Source of the DNA: BD2-11 sp965221785
GTDB lineage: Bacteria > Gemmatimonadota > Gemmatimonadetes > Longimicrobiales > Gaopeijiaceae
Direction: 5' to 3'
Length of the DNA stretch: 64,000 nucleotides
Assembly (NCBI GenBank): GCA_965221785.1
Contig: CBDCSR010000003.1
Location: 1,054,001 to 1,118,000, forward strand
Under the pieces are notes generated by a model. It was given only the letters and a program-made list of their open reading frames with translations. It was not told the DNA's origin and did not search any database. Within the stretch, counting starts at the first letter, position 1; each line of letters opens with the position of its first letter. Made by a program: the position numbers and the translations under genes. Positions 16,851 to 26,420 of this stretch are shown piece after piece.

Positions 16851-17231
16851 ATGAGAAAGGCCCCGAGACTCACGGTTCTGGGCGGTCTGCTGGCGCTTGC
16901 CTCTCTGTTCACCATCGGACCCACGGCCCTCCACGGCCAGCAGGAGGAGGCACCGGAGGCGGGCGCGAGCGACGAGCGGTTCATGCTCTTCGTTCAGGTT
17001 CACATCGAAGTGGTCGAGGCCCGCGAGGAGTTCAATCAGGCAATCGCCGTGGTCCACGACGATCCCGGCAAGGAGGAGCTGCGCTCCGAGATGGACCAGC
17101 GGCTCACCGAGATCTACGAGACCCACGGGATGTCACAGGAGGAGTACCAGCTCTTCACCCTCGAGGTCAGCCTGGACCAGGAGCGGCGCGAAGAGTTCGA
17201 ACGGTTGTTGGAGGAGAGGGGCGGGGCCTGA
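16851..17231 (+). CDS. Secreted DUF4168-like small helical protein
   Basis: A 126-residue exported protein behind GGAAGGAG. After the signal peptide (ending near ALHGQ), the mature part is wholly helical and acidic: DERFMLFVQVHIEVVEAREEF, a middle SEMDQRLTEIYETHGMSQEEYQ and a final ERREEFERLLEE. The spacing of FxxVxxxI, the G-[LM]-S-x-EEY motif and the terminal charged helix match the DUF4168 pattern. The function of that family is unknown. It converges on the ankyrin gene with only 24 bases between them. Confidence 0.65.
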   Translation: MRKAPRLTVLGGLLALASLFTIGPTALHGQQEEAPEAGASDERFMLFVQVHIEVVEAREEFNQAIAVVHDDPGKEELRSEMDQRLTEIYETHGMSQEEYQLFTLEVSLDQERREEFERLLEERGGA

Positions 17232-17255
17232 TCGGCAGGACGGTCGGATGACCGG

Positions 17256-19049
17256 TCAGCAGGACACGCAGTTGTCGTTGTTGTGCGCTCCGAGGCCCTC
17301 CAGCAGCGCCAGCGCTTCCGGGAAGGGCTGGGTACGCTGATACGGACCGTTCGCCATGTCGGCCGTGGTCTGTCCCCGTCGGCTGACCGCCATGACGTCC
17401 GCGCCGTGCTCGGTCAGGTAGTGGATGAGCTCGACATCGCCGCGTGAAGCCGCATGGTGCACGGCGTTGTATCCGTTGTGATCACGGGCGTTGATGTCGA
17501 CCCCCAGCTCCTCTACCAGGTAGCGCACGGACGGCAGCCAGCCGTTGGGCGCATGCCGGTGCGAATTCCCCGCAAAGCCCTCCCCGTAGCCTACGCCGGA
17601 GGCCGCGTGAATCGGGTATACTCCGGGCCCACCTACAGGCACCGGCGGCAACCCGGAGGGATCCTCCGCGTCCGTGTTGCCCCTGCGCCGGTCGGGCGGC
17701 TTCATGGTCGGAACTGACGGGTCGGCGCCGTACGCCACCAGCAGCTTCATCGCCTCCACGTCGGTCCCGTAGGCGGCCCGCCAGAAGGGCGTGGCCCCCT
17801 GGGTGTCCACCCGCAGCAGGTCGAAGGTGTAGGACATGTACCAGAGGTGCCGGGTGAGGCGCGCGTTGGGGTCGGCGCCGGCTTCGAGCAATGCCTCCAT
17901 CAGCTCCAGATAGGTCGTCTGCTGCTGCTGGTACGCCTGCTGTTGCGGATAGCGCGACTTCGGCGCCCAGTACATGTTGATCGCGCCGTAGAGCGGGGTG
18001 GCGCCCGCGTCGCTCGCGATGCGCGGATCCGCCCCGCGCCCGAGCAGGGTCATGGCCAGGTCGAAGTGGCCGTTGATGGTCGCCATGAGCAACGGGCCGG
18101 TGTCGTCGCCGCCGCTCACGCCGTCGATGTCCGCGCCGGCGTCGAGCAGGGCCAGGACCGTTCCGGTGTGTCCCTCGCGCACCGCGTGCAGGAGTGCCGT
18201 CATGCCGCCCTGGGCGCTGACCAGGCCGGTGTATCCGGGGAAGGCGTCCGGGGCCGCTTCCGGCTCTTCCCGGTCGGATGCGGCCTGCATGCGGGAGCGC
18301 TGCACCTCGTGCCCGGCGCGCACCGCGGCCCTTACCTGCTCGGGGGTCGGCCGCCAGGTGCGCGGGTCCTCCGCCTGCGCCCGGAACTCTTCCAGTACGG
18401 CGTCGCGCGCCTCTCCCGCCTCGCGGTCGACGGCGGCGAGGTCCACGATGTCCACGACCCGGGTGCGGAGCGTCAGGTCGGCACCCAGCGCGAGCAGGGC
18501 CCGCACCGCGTCCACCCGGCCGTTGGCCGCGGCGAACATGAGCGGTGTCTGTCCCCGGTCCGACTCGCGGGCGTCGACGCCGGCACCGTGGCGGGCCAGG
18601 GCGGCGACCGCCTCCGAGTTCCCGGCGCCAGCCGAGAAGTGCATGGGGGTGACGGCTCCGGTGGCCGTCATGGCTCGGGGGTCGCTGCCCGCCTCCAGCA
18701 GCGCCTCGACGGCGGGCGCGCTCCCCGATCTGGCGGCCAGGTGCAGGGGGGTGTAGTCGCCGATGCGCGTGACCGGGGTGACGTCCGCCCCGGCGTCCAG
18801 CAGGACGCGGACCAGGGCCGCGTCCGCCCGTTCGGAGGCCCAGTGGAGCGCGGTCATGCCATCGCCCTGGGGGATGTTCACGTCCGCGCCCCGGGCGATC
18901 AGCGCCTCCACGGCCTCCGCGTCGCCCCGCATCGCCGCGTCCGCCACGGGCGAGTCGGCGGGCGGCGCCGCCCACAGGAGCAGCGCGACAGCTCCCGCGC
19001 TCAGCCGGCACCCGCGTCTCTGCCGGGACACCATCCGTCCCGACCGCAT
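17256..19049 (-). CDS. Exported ankyrin-repeat protein with C-terminal NCxxC (cassette B)
   Basis: A 597-residue protein. A signal peptide is followed by ADSPVADAAMRGDAEAV and about five ankyrin repeats (GMTALHWASE, YTPLHLAARSG, MTPMHFSAGAGN, QTPLMFAAANG). A Glu/Ala-rich linker precedes further repeats (ALLHAVREGH, GPLLMATINGHFDLAMTLL). The conserved GVYPIHAASGVGYGEGFAGN block and two more repeats lead to QTTADMANG. It ends HNNDNCVSC with cysteine as the final residue. Its ATG shares a base with the DUF1552 stop (TGATG). Ankyrin repeats bind proteins; export places this one in the periplasm or outside. It is the third gene of the cassette whose other members are a dihaem protein and a Tat protein. 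Confidence 0.85.
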   Translation of the reverse strand: MRSGRMVSRQRRGCRLSAGAVALLLWAAPPADSPVADAAMRGDAEAVEALIARGADVNIPQGDGMTALHWASERADAALVRVLLDAGADVTPVTRIGDYTPLHLAARSGSAPAVEALLEAGSDPRAMTATGAVTPMHFSAGAGNSEAVAALARHGAGVDARESDRGQTPLMFAAANGRVDAVRALLALGADLTLRTRVVDIVDLAAVDREAGEARDAVLEEFRAQAEDPRTWRPTPEQVRAAVRAGHEVQRSRMQAASDREEPEAAPDAFPGYTGLVSAQGGMTALLHAVREGHTGTVLALLDAGADIDGVSGGDDTGPLLMATINGHFDLAMTLLGRGADPRIASDAGATPLYGAINMYWAPKSRYPQQQAYQQQQTTYLELMEALLEAGADPNARLTRHLWYMSYTFDLLRVDTQGATPFWRAAYGTDVEAMKLLVAYGADPSVPTMKPPDRRRGNTDAEDPSGLPPVPVGGPGVYPIHAASGVGYGEGFAGNSHRHAPNGWLPSVRYLVEELGVDINARDHNGYNAVHHAASRGDVELIHYLTEHGADVMAVSRRGQTTADMANGPYQRTQPFPEALALLEGLGAHNNDNCVSC

Positions 19050-20482
19050 CAGCGGCTCTGGTCGGATCGGCTGGAGGCCTCGACGGCGACCGTCGGGTAG
19101 CTCAACCGGAACTCGCCCGTGCTGTCGCCGAAGCTGTCCCTGTCGTCGTGCCCCAGGGTATGCAGCATGCTCAACATCGCGTTGGCCATGGGGGTGCCGT
19201 CGGGAGCCTTGAGGTGCAGCCCGCCCTCATGGCGTCCGTTTGCCCCGCCCAGCACGATGAGCGGGCAGCGGCGATGGTTGTGCAGGTTCCCGTCCGCCAT
19301 CGGCGAACCGTAGACGACCATCGTCTTGTCGAGCAGCGTGGCGTCGCCTTCCGTCGTCTCTTCCAGCTTCTGCAGGAGATACGGCAGTTGGCCCGCCTGG
19401 AAGGTGTTGATCCGGGCGAAGTCCAGAATCGCCTCCTCGTTGCCTCCGTGATGCGAGGCCGGGTGGAAGGCCTTGTCGATGCCGCTCTCGGTATAGACCC
19501 GCGAAGACGCGTCCCGCCCCGTCTTGAAGGAGAACACGCGCGTGACGTCGGAGGCGAAGGCCAGCACCTGGATGTCGAACATGAGCTGCATGTGCTCGGT
19601 GAACGAGTCCGGGACCCCCGCCGGCGCCTCGGGCAGTTCGCGCGGCTCCCCGCTGGTGTTGCGGGTCTCGATGCCCTCGATCCGCCGCTCCAGCTCGCGG
19701 ACGTTCTCCAGGTAGCGGTCGAGGCGCTGCTGGTCGTCCTGTGCCAGCGCCCGTCTGAGATACGCGACTTCGCCGGCGATCCAGTCCAGAATGCTGCCGT
19801 CGGTCCGCCTGCGCGCCGCGCGCTCCTCCGGCGTCCCTCCCGCCCCGAAAAGCATCTCGAATGCCACCCGCGGGTCGCGGATCATCGGAAGCGGCTCGGT
19901 GGACGAGGCCCAGCTGATGGTGTCTGTGTAGACGCACGAGTAGCCGTACGCGCAACCTCCCGACTGATCCACGTTCTCGATGCAGAGCTGCATCGAAGGG
20001 ATCGGCGTGTCCTGCCCGAAGCGCTGCGCGTGCACCTGATCCATGGAGGTGCCGGCGAATACGTCCGAGCCTCGGGTCTGCCTGGGATGGGCCTGGGTGA
20101 GGAAGACCGCGCTCGAGCGGAAGTGGTCGCCGCCGATCTCGTGGGGCATTCTGGCCTCGGCCATCCGCACGTCGGTGTTGCTGATGATGGTGAGGCGGTC
20201 GCGATAGGGCTCGAGCGGAAGCAGCGAACTCGGAGAGAGGTCGAAGTTGCGGCCCGTCGCCTCGGGGGACCACAGGTACTGGGTGGCGCCCCATTCGTTG
20301 CAGCCCGCAGCTCCGTGCACCATCTCGATCGCCACCAGCCGGGTGGCGGGCTCGGCCGCAGCACGGCGTGACCAGACACGCCCGGCCGGGATCATGGCGT
20401 CCAGCAACGGCAGGGCGACGGTCGCGCCGGCTCCGCGCAGGAAGGTACGGCGGGGGATGTGTGTCCCGGTGATGAAGTGCAT
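19049..20482 (-). CDS. Tat-exported DUF1552 protein (cassette B)
   Basis: A 477-residue protein. I take the ATG at 20482 (MHFITGTHIPRRTFLRGAG), behind GAGGAGAG. The RRTFLRG motif is a twin-arginine signal, so the protein is folded before export, often because of a metal cofactor. DUF1552 hallmarks are GGDHFRSSAVFLTQAHP, the Cys-containing SGGCAYGYSCVYTDTISW, FHPASHHGGNEE, VYGSPMADGNLHNHRRCP and the closing SFGDSTGEFRLSYP. The fold is related to the DUF1501/alkaline-phosphatase-like group, but no activity is proven. The gene follows the dihaem protein by 83 bases and overlaps the ankyrin gene. Confidence 0.9.
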   Translation of the reverse strand: MHFITGTHIPRRTFLRGAGATVALPLLDAMIPAGRVWSRRAAAEPATRLVAIEMVHGAAGCNEWGATQYLWSPEATGRNFDLSPSSLLPLEPYRDRLTIISNTDVRMAEARMPHEIGGDHFRSSAVFLTQAHPRQTRGSDVFAGTSMDQVHAQRFGQDTPIPSMQLCIENVDQSGGCAYGYSCVYTDTISWASSTEPLPMIRDPRVAFEMLFGAGGTPEERAARRRTDGSILDWIAGEVAYLRRALAQDDQQRLDRYLENVRELERRIEGIETRNTSGEPRELPEAPAGVPDSFTEHMQLMFDIQVLAFASDVTRVFSFKTGRDASSRVYTESGIDKAFHPASHHGGNEEAILDFARINTFQAGQLPYLLQKLEETTEGDATLLDKTMVVYGSPMADGNLHNHRRCPLIVLGGANGRHEGGLHLKAPDGTPMANAMLSMLHTLGHDDRDSFGDSTGEFRLSYPTVAVEASSRSDQSR

Positions 20483-20565
20483 CTCCACTCTCCTCGGATG
20501 GTTCGTTGCCGCTCGCGGATGGCGGGGCAGCCGGGCGGGCTTTCCGCCTCCGGCTGCCGGCGCGC

Positions 20566-23100
20566 CTACCGGTCCGGCGGCTGCGGGGCGCTCTCCGCCA
20601 GCGCCTCGGGTACCCTCTTGGATCTGAAGGCGTCGCTCTTCACCACGCCCGCGATGAACGACGACATCCTGTACTCATCTTCCGCCGCCTGCGCCACGAT
20701 GGCGCGGATGGCGGGCTGATCATAGTACTCGGTCCTGCGCCCCAGCGCGTAGGTCATCAGGTTGGCCGTGAACGTGCGGATGAGCGGCTCCGGCCGCCGC
20801 AGGAGCGCCTCGCGCAGGTCGTCCGGGCTCGCGACCGTGCTGCCGTCGTAGAAGGTGCCCCTCGTGTCGAGCGGCATGCCGTTCTCGCGGATGCGCCACT
20901 TCCCGGTCACGTCGAAGTTGTCCAGCGCCAGCCCGATGGGATCCATGAACTGGTGGCAGGCGTTGCACACCGGGTTGGCGCGGTGCTTCTCCATGCGCTC
21001 CCGGGTGGTGAGCATGCGTCCGCCCTCCGAGTCCTCGGTTTCCTCGAGGTCCGGGATGCCCGGTGGCGGAGGGGGAGGGGGCGTCCCCAACAGCACTTCC
21101 ATCACCCACTTGCCGCGCAGCACCGGCGAGGTGCGGTTCGCCACCGAGGTCAGGGTGAGGATGCTGCCGTGACCCAGCACGCCGCGCCGCTCGGATCCGG
21201 GATACTCAACCCGCCGGAACTGGCTCCCCAGCACCCCGGGAATGCCATAGTGACGGGCCAGGCGCTCGTTCACGAAGGTGTAGTCGGCGTCGTACAGATC
21301 GAGAACGCTTCGGTCGTCCTCGACCAGGTGGTTGAAGAACAGCTCCGTTTCGCGCAGCATGGCGTCGGCGAGCTGCTGGTCGTAGTCGGGGAACCAGAAC
21401 TGGTCCGGGTGCACCAGCTCCAGATCCTGCAGGCGCAGCCACTGGCCCGCGAAACGGGGTCCCAGGGAAGCCGCCCGCGGATCGGCCAGCATGCGCCGCA
21501 CCTGTCCTTCGAGGGCTTCGTCCCGGGCAAGCGCGCCGTCGCGAGCGAGCCCCATCAGCTCGGCGTCGGGCGGCGTACCCCAGAGGAAGAAGGACATGCG
21601 CGAAGCCAGATCGACGTCGCCGATGCGGAACGTCTCGCCCGGCTGGATGTCGGCCGGCGCCTCCTCCATGCGGAACACGAAGTGCGGGCTCGCCAGGATT
21701 GCCGTCAGCGCGGCTCCGATGCCCGCCTCGAAGCCGTCATCAGCTTCTCCGGTGCGATAGAAGGCCATGAGCGGCGCGATGTCGCGCTCGAGCAGGGGTC
21801 GGCGGTACGCGTTGCCCGCCAGCCGCGTGAGGATGCTGCGCGCGCAGCTCTCGCTCCCCTCCGCCGACTCGGGACGACAGCTGAAGATCCGCTGGCGGCT
21901 CGGGGTCTCCGAGACGCCGGACGCCTCGTAGGGCCCGCCGATCACGAGGTCGCGAAGGTGCGGAAGCAGCGTCAGCCCGTAGCCGCTGATGCCGGTGTGC
22001 CGGTCCGCGAGCGACCACTCGTGGGGCGACATGAGGTCTTCCACCGGTCCTTCGGTGCGCTTTACGAACGCCGCGGTCACTCGCTGCGGCCCGGCGCGCA
22101 CGAAGACCGGATCCGTGCGCATGGAGATGCCTTCCGGATCGGAAATGTGCATCCACTGGTCGACGTCCAGCAGCGCCACGCGCTCGCCGTTGATCGACAC
22201 CTCGAGCTGTTCGAAGCGGGCGATCTGGCCGAAGAAGCCCTCGCCCGTGGTCGTGTGCTCGAAGACGATGCGGAACTGGTAGGTGCCGTCCGCGGGGAAG
22301 TGGTGCACCACGCTCACGCCGCCGCGCGTGCCGTAGGGCGCCCCCTCGACCCGATCCCTCTGGGAGACGTAGCCGGACACCGTGTAGGTCCGCTCGGCGG
22401 GCTGGGCGCCGGGGTTGCCGATGGCCAGGCGGCTGATCTGGTTGGCCGCGTTCATGTACGCGTCCAGGAGCGTGGGCGAGAGCAGCTGCGCCTCGGAGAT
22501 GTTGTCGAAGTTCGCGCTCTTGGTGTCCGGCGGCAGGTAGTCGCCGGCGTCGATGCGCAGGTTCAGGAGGTCCTCGATCGACCTCGCGTACTCGGCCTGG
22601 TTGAGCCGCTGGAAGGTGCGCCCGCCAGGGTTGGGCTCCGCCAGCGCGACCGCATCCATCCTCGCCTCCAGCTCCTCCACCAGCGCCACGAGGGTGTCGC
22701 CTGCGGGCCGGGGCATCCCGGGAGGCGGCATCATCCCGGCACGCAGCTTGAGGATCATCTTCTCCGCGGTCTCGGGCCGCGACGACGCCTGCTCCACGTC
22801 GAATCCGGCGAGCGAGAGATTGCCGGTCAGGAGCGCGTCGTTGTGGCACACCTGGCAGTAGCGCTGCACCACGTCCGTGAGGGTAGCTGGCGCGATGGGG
22901 GTGTGGGCGACGCCCGCGACGGGGGCGGTGAAGCCGGTCAGGAGCGCTTCGGTGGCGTCCGAAGCCGGCGCGTGGGCAACTCCGTCCACTACCGCCCGGC
23001 CCGAGGCCAGACCGACCCCGGGGACCGTGTCGAGATCCGCGAAGGTTCCCAGTACAACCGATATCAGGCCCAGCAGTCCGACAGTCGTGACGTTCTTCAC
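20566..23100 (-). CDS. DUF1592 dihaem protein, Planctomycete-type (cassette B)
   Basis: An 844-residue exported protein. An N-terminal haem site YCQVCH (Cys82-His86) is followed in order by DUF1587 (FQRLNQAEYARSIEDLL, FDNISEAQLLSP), a beta-rich insert, DUF1595 (AYRRPLLERDIAPLMAFYR), DUF1592 (ASRMSFFLWGTPPDAELM) and DUF1588. DUF1588 carries GKWVMEVLLGTPPPPPPP and a second haem site CNACHQFMDPIG near residue 711. DUF1585 closes the protein (LMTYALGRRTEYYDQPAIRAIV). The start is a GTG with a weak ribosome site, so a few residues are uncertain. It lies 31 bases after the upstream ankyrin gene, suggesting one transcript for both tandem cassettes. Likely a periplasmic redox enzyme or electron sink; the substrate is unknown. 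Confidence 0.9.
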   Translation of the reverse strand: MKNVTTVGLLGLISVVLGTFADLDTVPGVGLASGRAVVDGVAHAPASDATEALLTGFTAPVAGVAHTPIAPATLTDVVQRYCQVCHNDALLTGNLSLAGFDVEQASSRPETAEKMILKLRAGMMPPPGMPRPAGDTLVALVEELEARMDAVALAEPNPGGRTFQRLNQAEYARSIEDLLNLRIDAGDYLPPDTKSANFDNISEAQLLSPTLLDAYMNAANQISRLAIGNPGAQPAERTYTVSGYVSQRDRVEGAPYGTRGGVSVVHHFPADGTYQFRIVFEHTTTGEGFFGQIARFEQLEVSINGERVALLDVDQWMHISDPEGISMRTDPVFVRAGPQRVTAAFVKRTEGPVEDLMSPHEWSLADRHTGISGYGLTLLPHLRDLVIGGPYEASGVSETPSRQRIFSCRPESAEGSESCARSILTRLAGNAYRRPLLERDIAPLMAFYRTGEADDGFEAGIGAALTAILASPHFVFRMEEAPADIQPGETFRIGDVDLASRMSFFLWGTPPDAELMGLARDGALARDEALEGQVRRMLADPRAASLGPRFAGQWLRLQDLELVHPDQFWFPDYDQQLADAMLRETELFFNHLVEDDRSVLDLYDADYTFVNERLARHYGIPGVLGSQFRRVEYPGSERRGVLGHGSILTLTSVANRTSPVLRGKWVMEVLLGTPPPPPPPGIPDLEETEDSEGGRMLTTRERMEKHRANPVCNACHQFMDPIGLALDNFDVTGKWRIRENGMPLDTRGTFYDGSTVASPDDLREALLRRPEPLIRTFTANLMTYALGRRTEYYDQPAIRAIVAQAAEDEYRMSSFIAGVVKSDAFRSKRVPEALAESAPQPPDR

Positions 23101-23131
23101 CGTGCTTCGCCCGTTGGATGCCGCCGCGTCT

Positions 23132-24847
23132 TCAGCAGGACTGGCAGTTGTTGTTGTTCAGGGAACCGAACGACTCCAGCAGCGCGATCGCATCCGGGTA
23201 GGGCGTGGTGCGCTGATAGGGCCCGTTGGCCATGTCGGCGGTCGTTTGGCCGATGCGGCTGATCGCCATCACGTCGGCGCCGCGCTCCACCAGGAAGCGG
23301 ATCATCTCCGTGTCTCCGCGGGAGGCGGCGTGATGCAGCGCGTTGTAGGCGTCGTGGTCGCGCACGTTGACGTCCGCGCCCAGTTCGTCCACCAGGTAGC
23401 GCATCGCCGGCATCCAGCCGTCGGGCGCGTGGCGGTGGGCGTTAGCCGCGAACCCCTGCCCGTAGCCGACACCGGAGGCCGCGTGAATGGGATAGATGCC
23501 CGGGCCGCCGACCGGTATTGCGGGAATCCCCGACTTGTCCGCGCCCGGATCCTCGTCCCAGGCGATGCGCCGGCGCGCAGGCGGTCTCTGCGTCGGAACG
23601 CGGTGGTCGGCCCCGTACGCCACCAGCAGCCGCATCGCTGCGACGTCGGCCGCGTAGGAGGCGCGCCAGAAGGGCGTGGCCCCGATCATGTTGACGCTCA
23701 GGATGCTTCCGCCGTACTGGGTGAACCAGAGCCGCTTGGAGAGGCGCGCGTTCGGGTCGGCTCCCGCCCGCAGGAGCGCCTCCATGACCTCCATATGGGT
23801 GGTGTTCTGCTGGAGGTGGACGTTGGGCTGGGCATACCCGGTCTTGGGGATCCACTGCTGGTTGATGGTGGCGAAGAGGGGCGTGCCGTTGGCGTGGTTG
23901 GCCAGGTTGGGGTCGGCGCCTCGATCCAGCAGCGCGAGGACCATGTCGAAGTGGCCGTTCAGCGCGGCGATGAAGATGGGCGTGGTCCCGTCCGCGCTGA
24001 CCTGGTCGATCTCGGCGCCTGCGTCGAGGAGTGCCTCGACGGCCTCGGCGTGACCCTGGCGTGCCGCGTGCAGCAGCGCGGTCATGCCGCCCATGTGCCC
24101 GACCTGCTGTCCCATGGAGAGGGGTTTGGGGGCCTCGGCCGGCTTCTCTTCCTCTTCGCCCTCTTCCTTCTGTTCCTGCGCCGCCCTGGCCGCGAGCTGG
24201 GCGTTGATCTGCTGGCGCACCCGGTCCTGTTCACCGCCCCGGAGGGATTCCTCCAGCTCGACCATGTCCACCACCGTGGTAGTGAGCGACGGGTCGGCCC
24301 CGCCCGCGAGCAGCGCCCGGATCGCCTCGACCCGGTTCTGCGCCGCGGCGAAGATGAGCGGCGTCTGCCCGGCCCGCTCCTCGCGGGCGTCCACGTCGGC
24401 GCCGTGCTCGAGGAGCGCGGCAACCGCTTCCGCATCACCCGCGGCGGCCGCCAGGTGCAGGGCGGTGGCGGCACCGCTGGCGGTGGCGGCCGCAGGGTCG
24501 CTTCCCGCCTCGAGCAGCGCGCGCACCACCGCCCCGTGGCCCGCACGGCTGGCCAGGTGCAGGGGCGTGTACTCCGCCATGCGGGTCACCGCTTCCAGGC
24601 CGGCGCCCGCATAGACGAGCATGCGTGCCATCTCCAGGTCGCCGCGGTCGGCCGCCCAGTGGAGGGCGGTCATGCCGTCGCCATGGGCGGCGTTTACATC
24701 GGCTCCCTGCTGCAGCAACGCGCGCACCGACCCGTGATCGCCGCGCATGGCCGCGTCCGCGACCGGCGAGTCCGGTGGCGTCGCCGCCGAGACCAGGAGG
24801 GTCAGGACCAGGGCGGCCACAAGCGTCCCCGGCCTTCGGGTATCCAT
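23132..24847 (-). CDS. Exported ankyrin-repeat protein with C-terminal NCxxC (cassette A)
   Basis: A 571-residue protein from the ATG at 24847 (MDTRRPGTLVAALV, signal peptide). An in-frame ATG at 24895 behind GGAG is also possible. Repeats begin at DSPVADAAMRGDHGSV and continue through GMTALHWAADRGD, YTPLHLASRAGH, ATALHLAAAAGD and QTPLIFAAAQNR. A Lys/Glu-rich linker (EQKEEGEEEEKPAEAPK) follows, then more repeats and the conserved GIYPIHAASGVGYGQGFAAN block. The C-terminus is LNNNNCQSC. It follows the DUF1552 gene by 114 bases and precedes the next cassette's DUF1592 gene by 31. It differs from copy B mainly in the linker. Confidence 0.85.
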   Translation of the reverse strand: MDTRRPGTLVAALVLTLLVSAATPPDSPVADAAMRGDHGSVRALLQQGADVNAAHGDGMTALHWAADRGDLEMARMLVYAGAGLEAVTRMAEYTPLHLASRAGHGAVVRALLEAGSDPAAATASGAATALHLAAAAGDAEAVAALLEHGADVDAREERAGQTPLIFAAAQNRVEAIRALLAGGADPSLTTTVVDMVELEESLRGGEQDRVRQQINAQLAARAAQEQKEEGEEEEKPAEAPKPLSMGQQVGHMGGMTALLHAARQGHAEAVEALLDAGAEIDQVSADGTTPIFIAALNGHFDMVLALLDRGADPNLANHANGTPLFATINQQWIPKTGYAQPNVHLQQNTTHMEVMEALLRAGADPNARLSKRLWFTQYGGSILSVNMIGATPFWRASYAADVAAMRLLVAYGADHRVPTQRPPARRRIAWDEDPGADKSGIPAIPVGGPGIYPIHAASGVGYGQGFAANAHRHAPDGWMPAMRYLVDELGADVNVRDHDAYNALHHAASRGDTEMIRFLVERGADVMAISRIGQTTADMANGPYQRTTPYPDAIALLESFGSLNNNNCQSC

Positions 24848-24961
24848 TCTCCCGGCTCCCGCCTTCGTTGCCTTCTCGCGCATCCTCTCTCTCATCTGTT
24901 CTCCAGTGTGCGCGTCATATCCTCGAATACGCGAGCTTCGGCGATCGCCCTCGGGCCCCGC

Positions 24962-26389
24962 CTATCTGCTTGAACTGCTGGCGTCGGCGGCCGCCACCGC
25001 GGGCAGCGACAGCGCGAATTCGCCGGTGCTGTCCCCGAAGTCCTGCAGGTCGTCCAGCCCCAGCTTGTGCAGCATGGTGAGCATCACGTTGGCCATGGGC
25101 GTGTCGTCGGGCGCGTGCAGGTGCAGGTTGCCTTCGAGCTGGCCGTTGGCCTTGCCGGCGAGGAACATGGGCACCCGCCGGTGGTTGTGGACGTTGGGGT
25201 CGCCCATGGGCGATCCGTACAACACCATGCTGCGGTCCAGCAGGCTCGCGTCCCCGTCCATCGACTCGCTGAGCTTCTCCAGCAGGTACAGCGTCTGTCC
25301 GGTGAAGAACTCGTTGAACTGCTGGAATTTGAGGATTTCCTCGTGGTTGTTGCCGTGGTGCGACGTGGGGTGGAAGGGCAGGTCGAGCCCGCTCTCCGGG
25401 TAGACCCGGTTGGTGGCGTCGCGCGACAGCTTGAGCGTGAAGACCCGCGTCATGTCGGTCTGGAAGGCCAGCACTTGGAGATCGAACATGAGCTGCAAAT
25501 GCTCGGTGAAGGAGTCGGGGACGCCCGCCGGGGCTTCCGGCAGGGCCCGCTCCTGGCCGCTCGCGTTCTGCTCCTCGATCATCTGAATGCGGCGCTCGAG
25601 CTCGCGCACGTTGTCCAGGTACTGCTCCAGCCGGACCTGGTCCTCCCCGGCCAGGACCATCTTCAGTTCGGCCACCTCGCCCGCGATCCAGTCCAGGATG
25701 CTGCGGTTGGCTCGCCGCCGCTCGGCGCGCGCCTCGGGGGTTCCGCCCGCTCCGAAGAGCATGTCGAAGGCGACCCGCGGATCGCGGATCATCGGCAGCG
25801 GCTCGGTGGGGGAGGCCCAGCTCAGGGTGTCGGTGTACACGCAGGCGTAGCCGTAGGCGCATCCCCCTGCCTGGTCCACATTCTCGATGCACAGCTGCAT
25901 CGACGGAATCGGCGTCTCCTGGCCGAAGCGATGCGCGTACAGCTGGTCCATCGAGGTTCCCACGAAGACGTCTGATCCCTCGGTCTGCTTCGCGTGCGCC
26001 TGCGTGAGGAACGTCGCGCTCGAGCGGAAGTGGTCGCCGCCGATCTCGGGCGACGTGTAGGCGTCCGCCATGCGCACGTCCGTGTTGCTCACGATGGTGA
26101 GGTAGTCCTGGAACGGCGCGAGCGACTTCATCGCCGTCGGGCTCAGATCGAAGTCGCGCCCGGTCTTTGCGGGCGACCACAGGTTCTGGGTCGCTCCCCA
26201 CTCCGTGCATCCGGAGGCGCCATGCACGATTTCGATGGCGATGAAGCGGGTCTTCTCCAGGTCGGCCGAGGCCCGGGCCCATCCCGCGCCCGCGGGCACC
26301 ATGGCGTCGAGCAGGGGGAGCGCCAGGGATCCGCCCATGCCGCGCAGGAAAGTACGCCGATGGATGTGTTTGCCGGTGAGGAAGTTCAT
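24962..26389 (-). CDS. Tat-exported DUF1552 protein (cassette A)
   Basis: A 475-residue protein starting MNFLTGKHIHRRTFLRGMGG with a twin-arginine motif. It keeps GGDHFRSSATFLTQAHA, AGGCAYGYACVYTDTLSW, FHPTSHHGNNHEE, LYGSPMGDPNVHNHRR and DFGDSTGEFALSLP. Unlike the other three copies, the residue after HNHRR is valine rather than cysteine (HNHRRVPMF), and the following GGAN is changed to GKAN. It may have a shifted or weakened function. It follows the DUF1592 gene by 31 bases. Confidence 0.9.
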   Translation of the reverse strand: MNFLTGKHIHRRTFLRGMGGSLALPLLDAMVPAGAGWARASADLEKTRFIAIEIVHGASGCTEWGATQNLWSPAKTGRDFDLSPTAMKSLAPFQDYLTIVSNTDVRMADAYTSPEIGGDHFRSSATFLTQAHAKQTEGSDVFVGTSMDQLYAHRFGQETPIPSMQLCIENVDQAGGCAYGYACVYTDTLSWASPTEPLPMIRDPRVAFDMLFGAGGTPEARAERRRANRSILDWIAGEVAELKMVLAGEDQVRLEQYLDNVRELERRIQMIEEQNASGQERALPEAPAGVPDSFTEHLQLMFDLQVLAFQTDMTRVFTLKLSRDATNRVYPESGLDLPFHPTSHHGNNHEEILKFQQFNEFFTGQTLYLLEKLSESMDGDASLLDRSMVLYGSPMGDPNVHNHRRVPMFLAGKANGQLEGNLHLHAPDDTPMANVMLTMLHKLGLDDLQDFGDSTGEFALSLPAVAAADASSSSR

Positions 26390-26420
26390 CGATTTGCCTC
26401 CCGGGACGTTCAGCCCCGCT

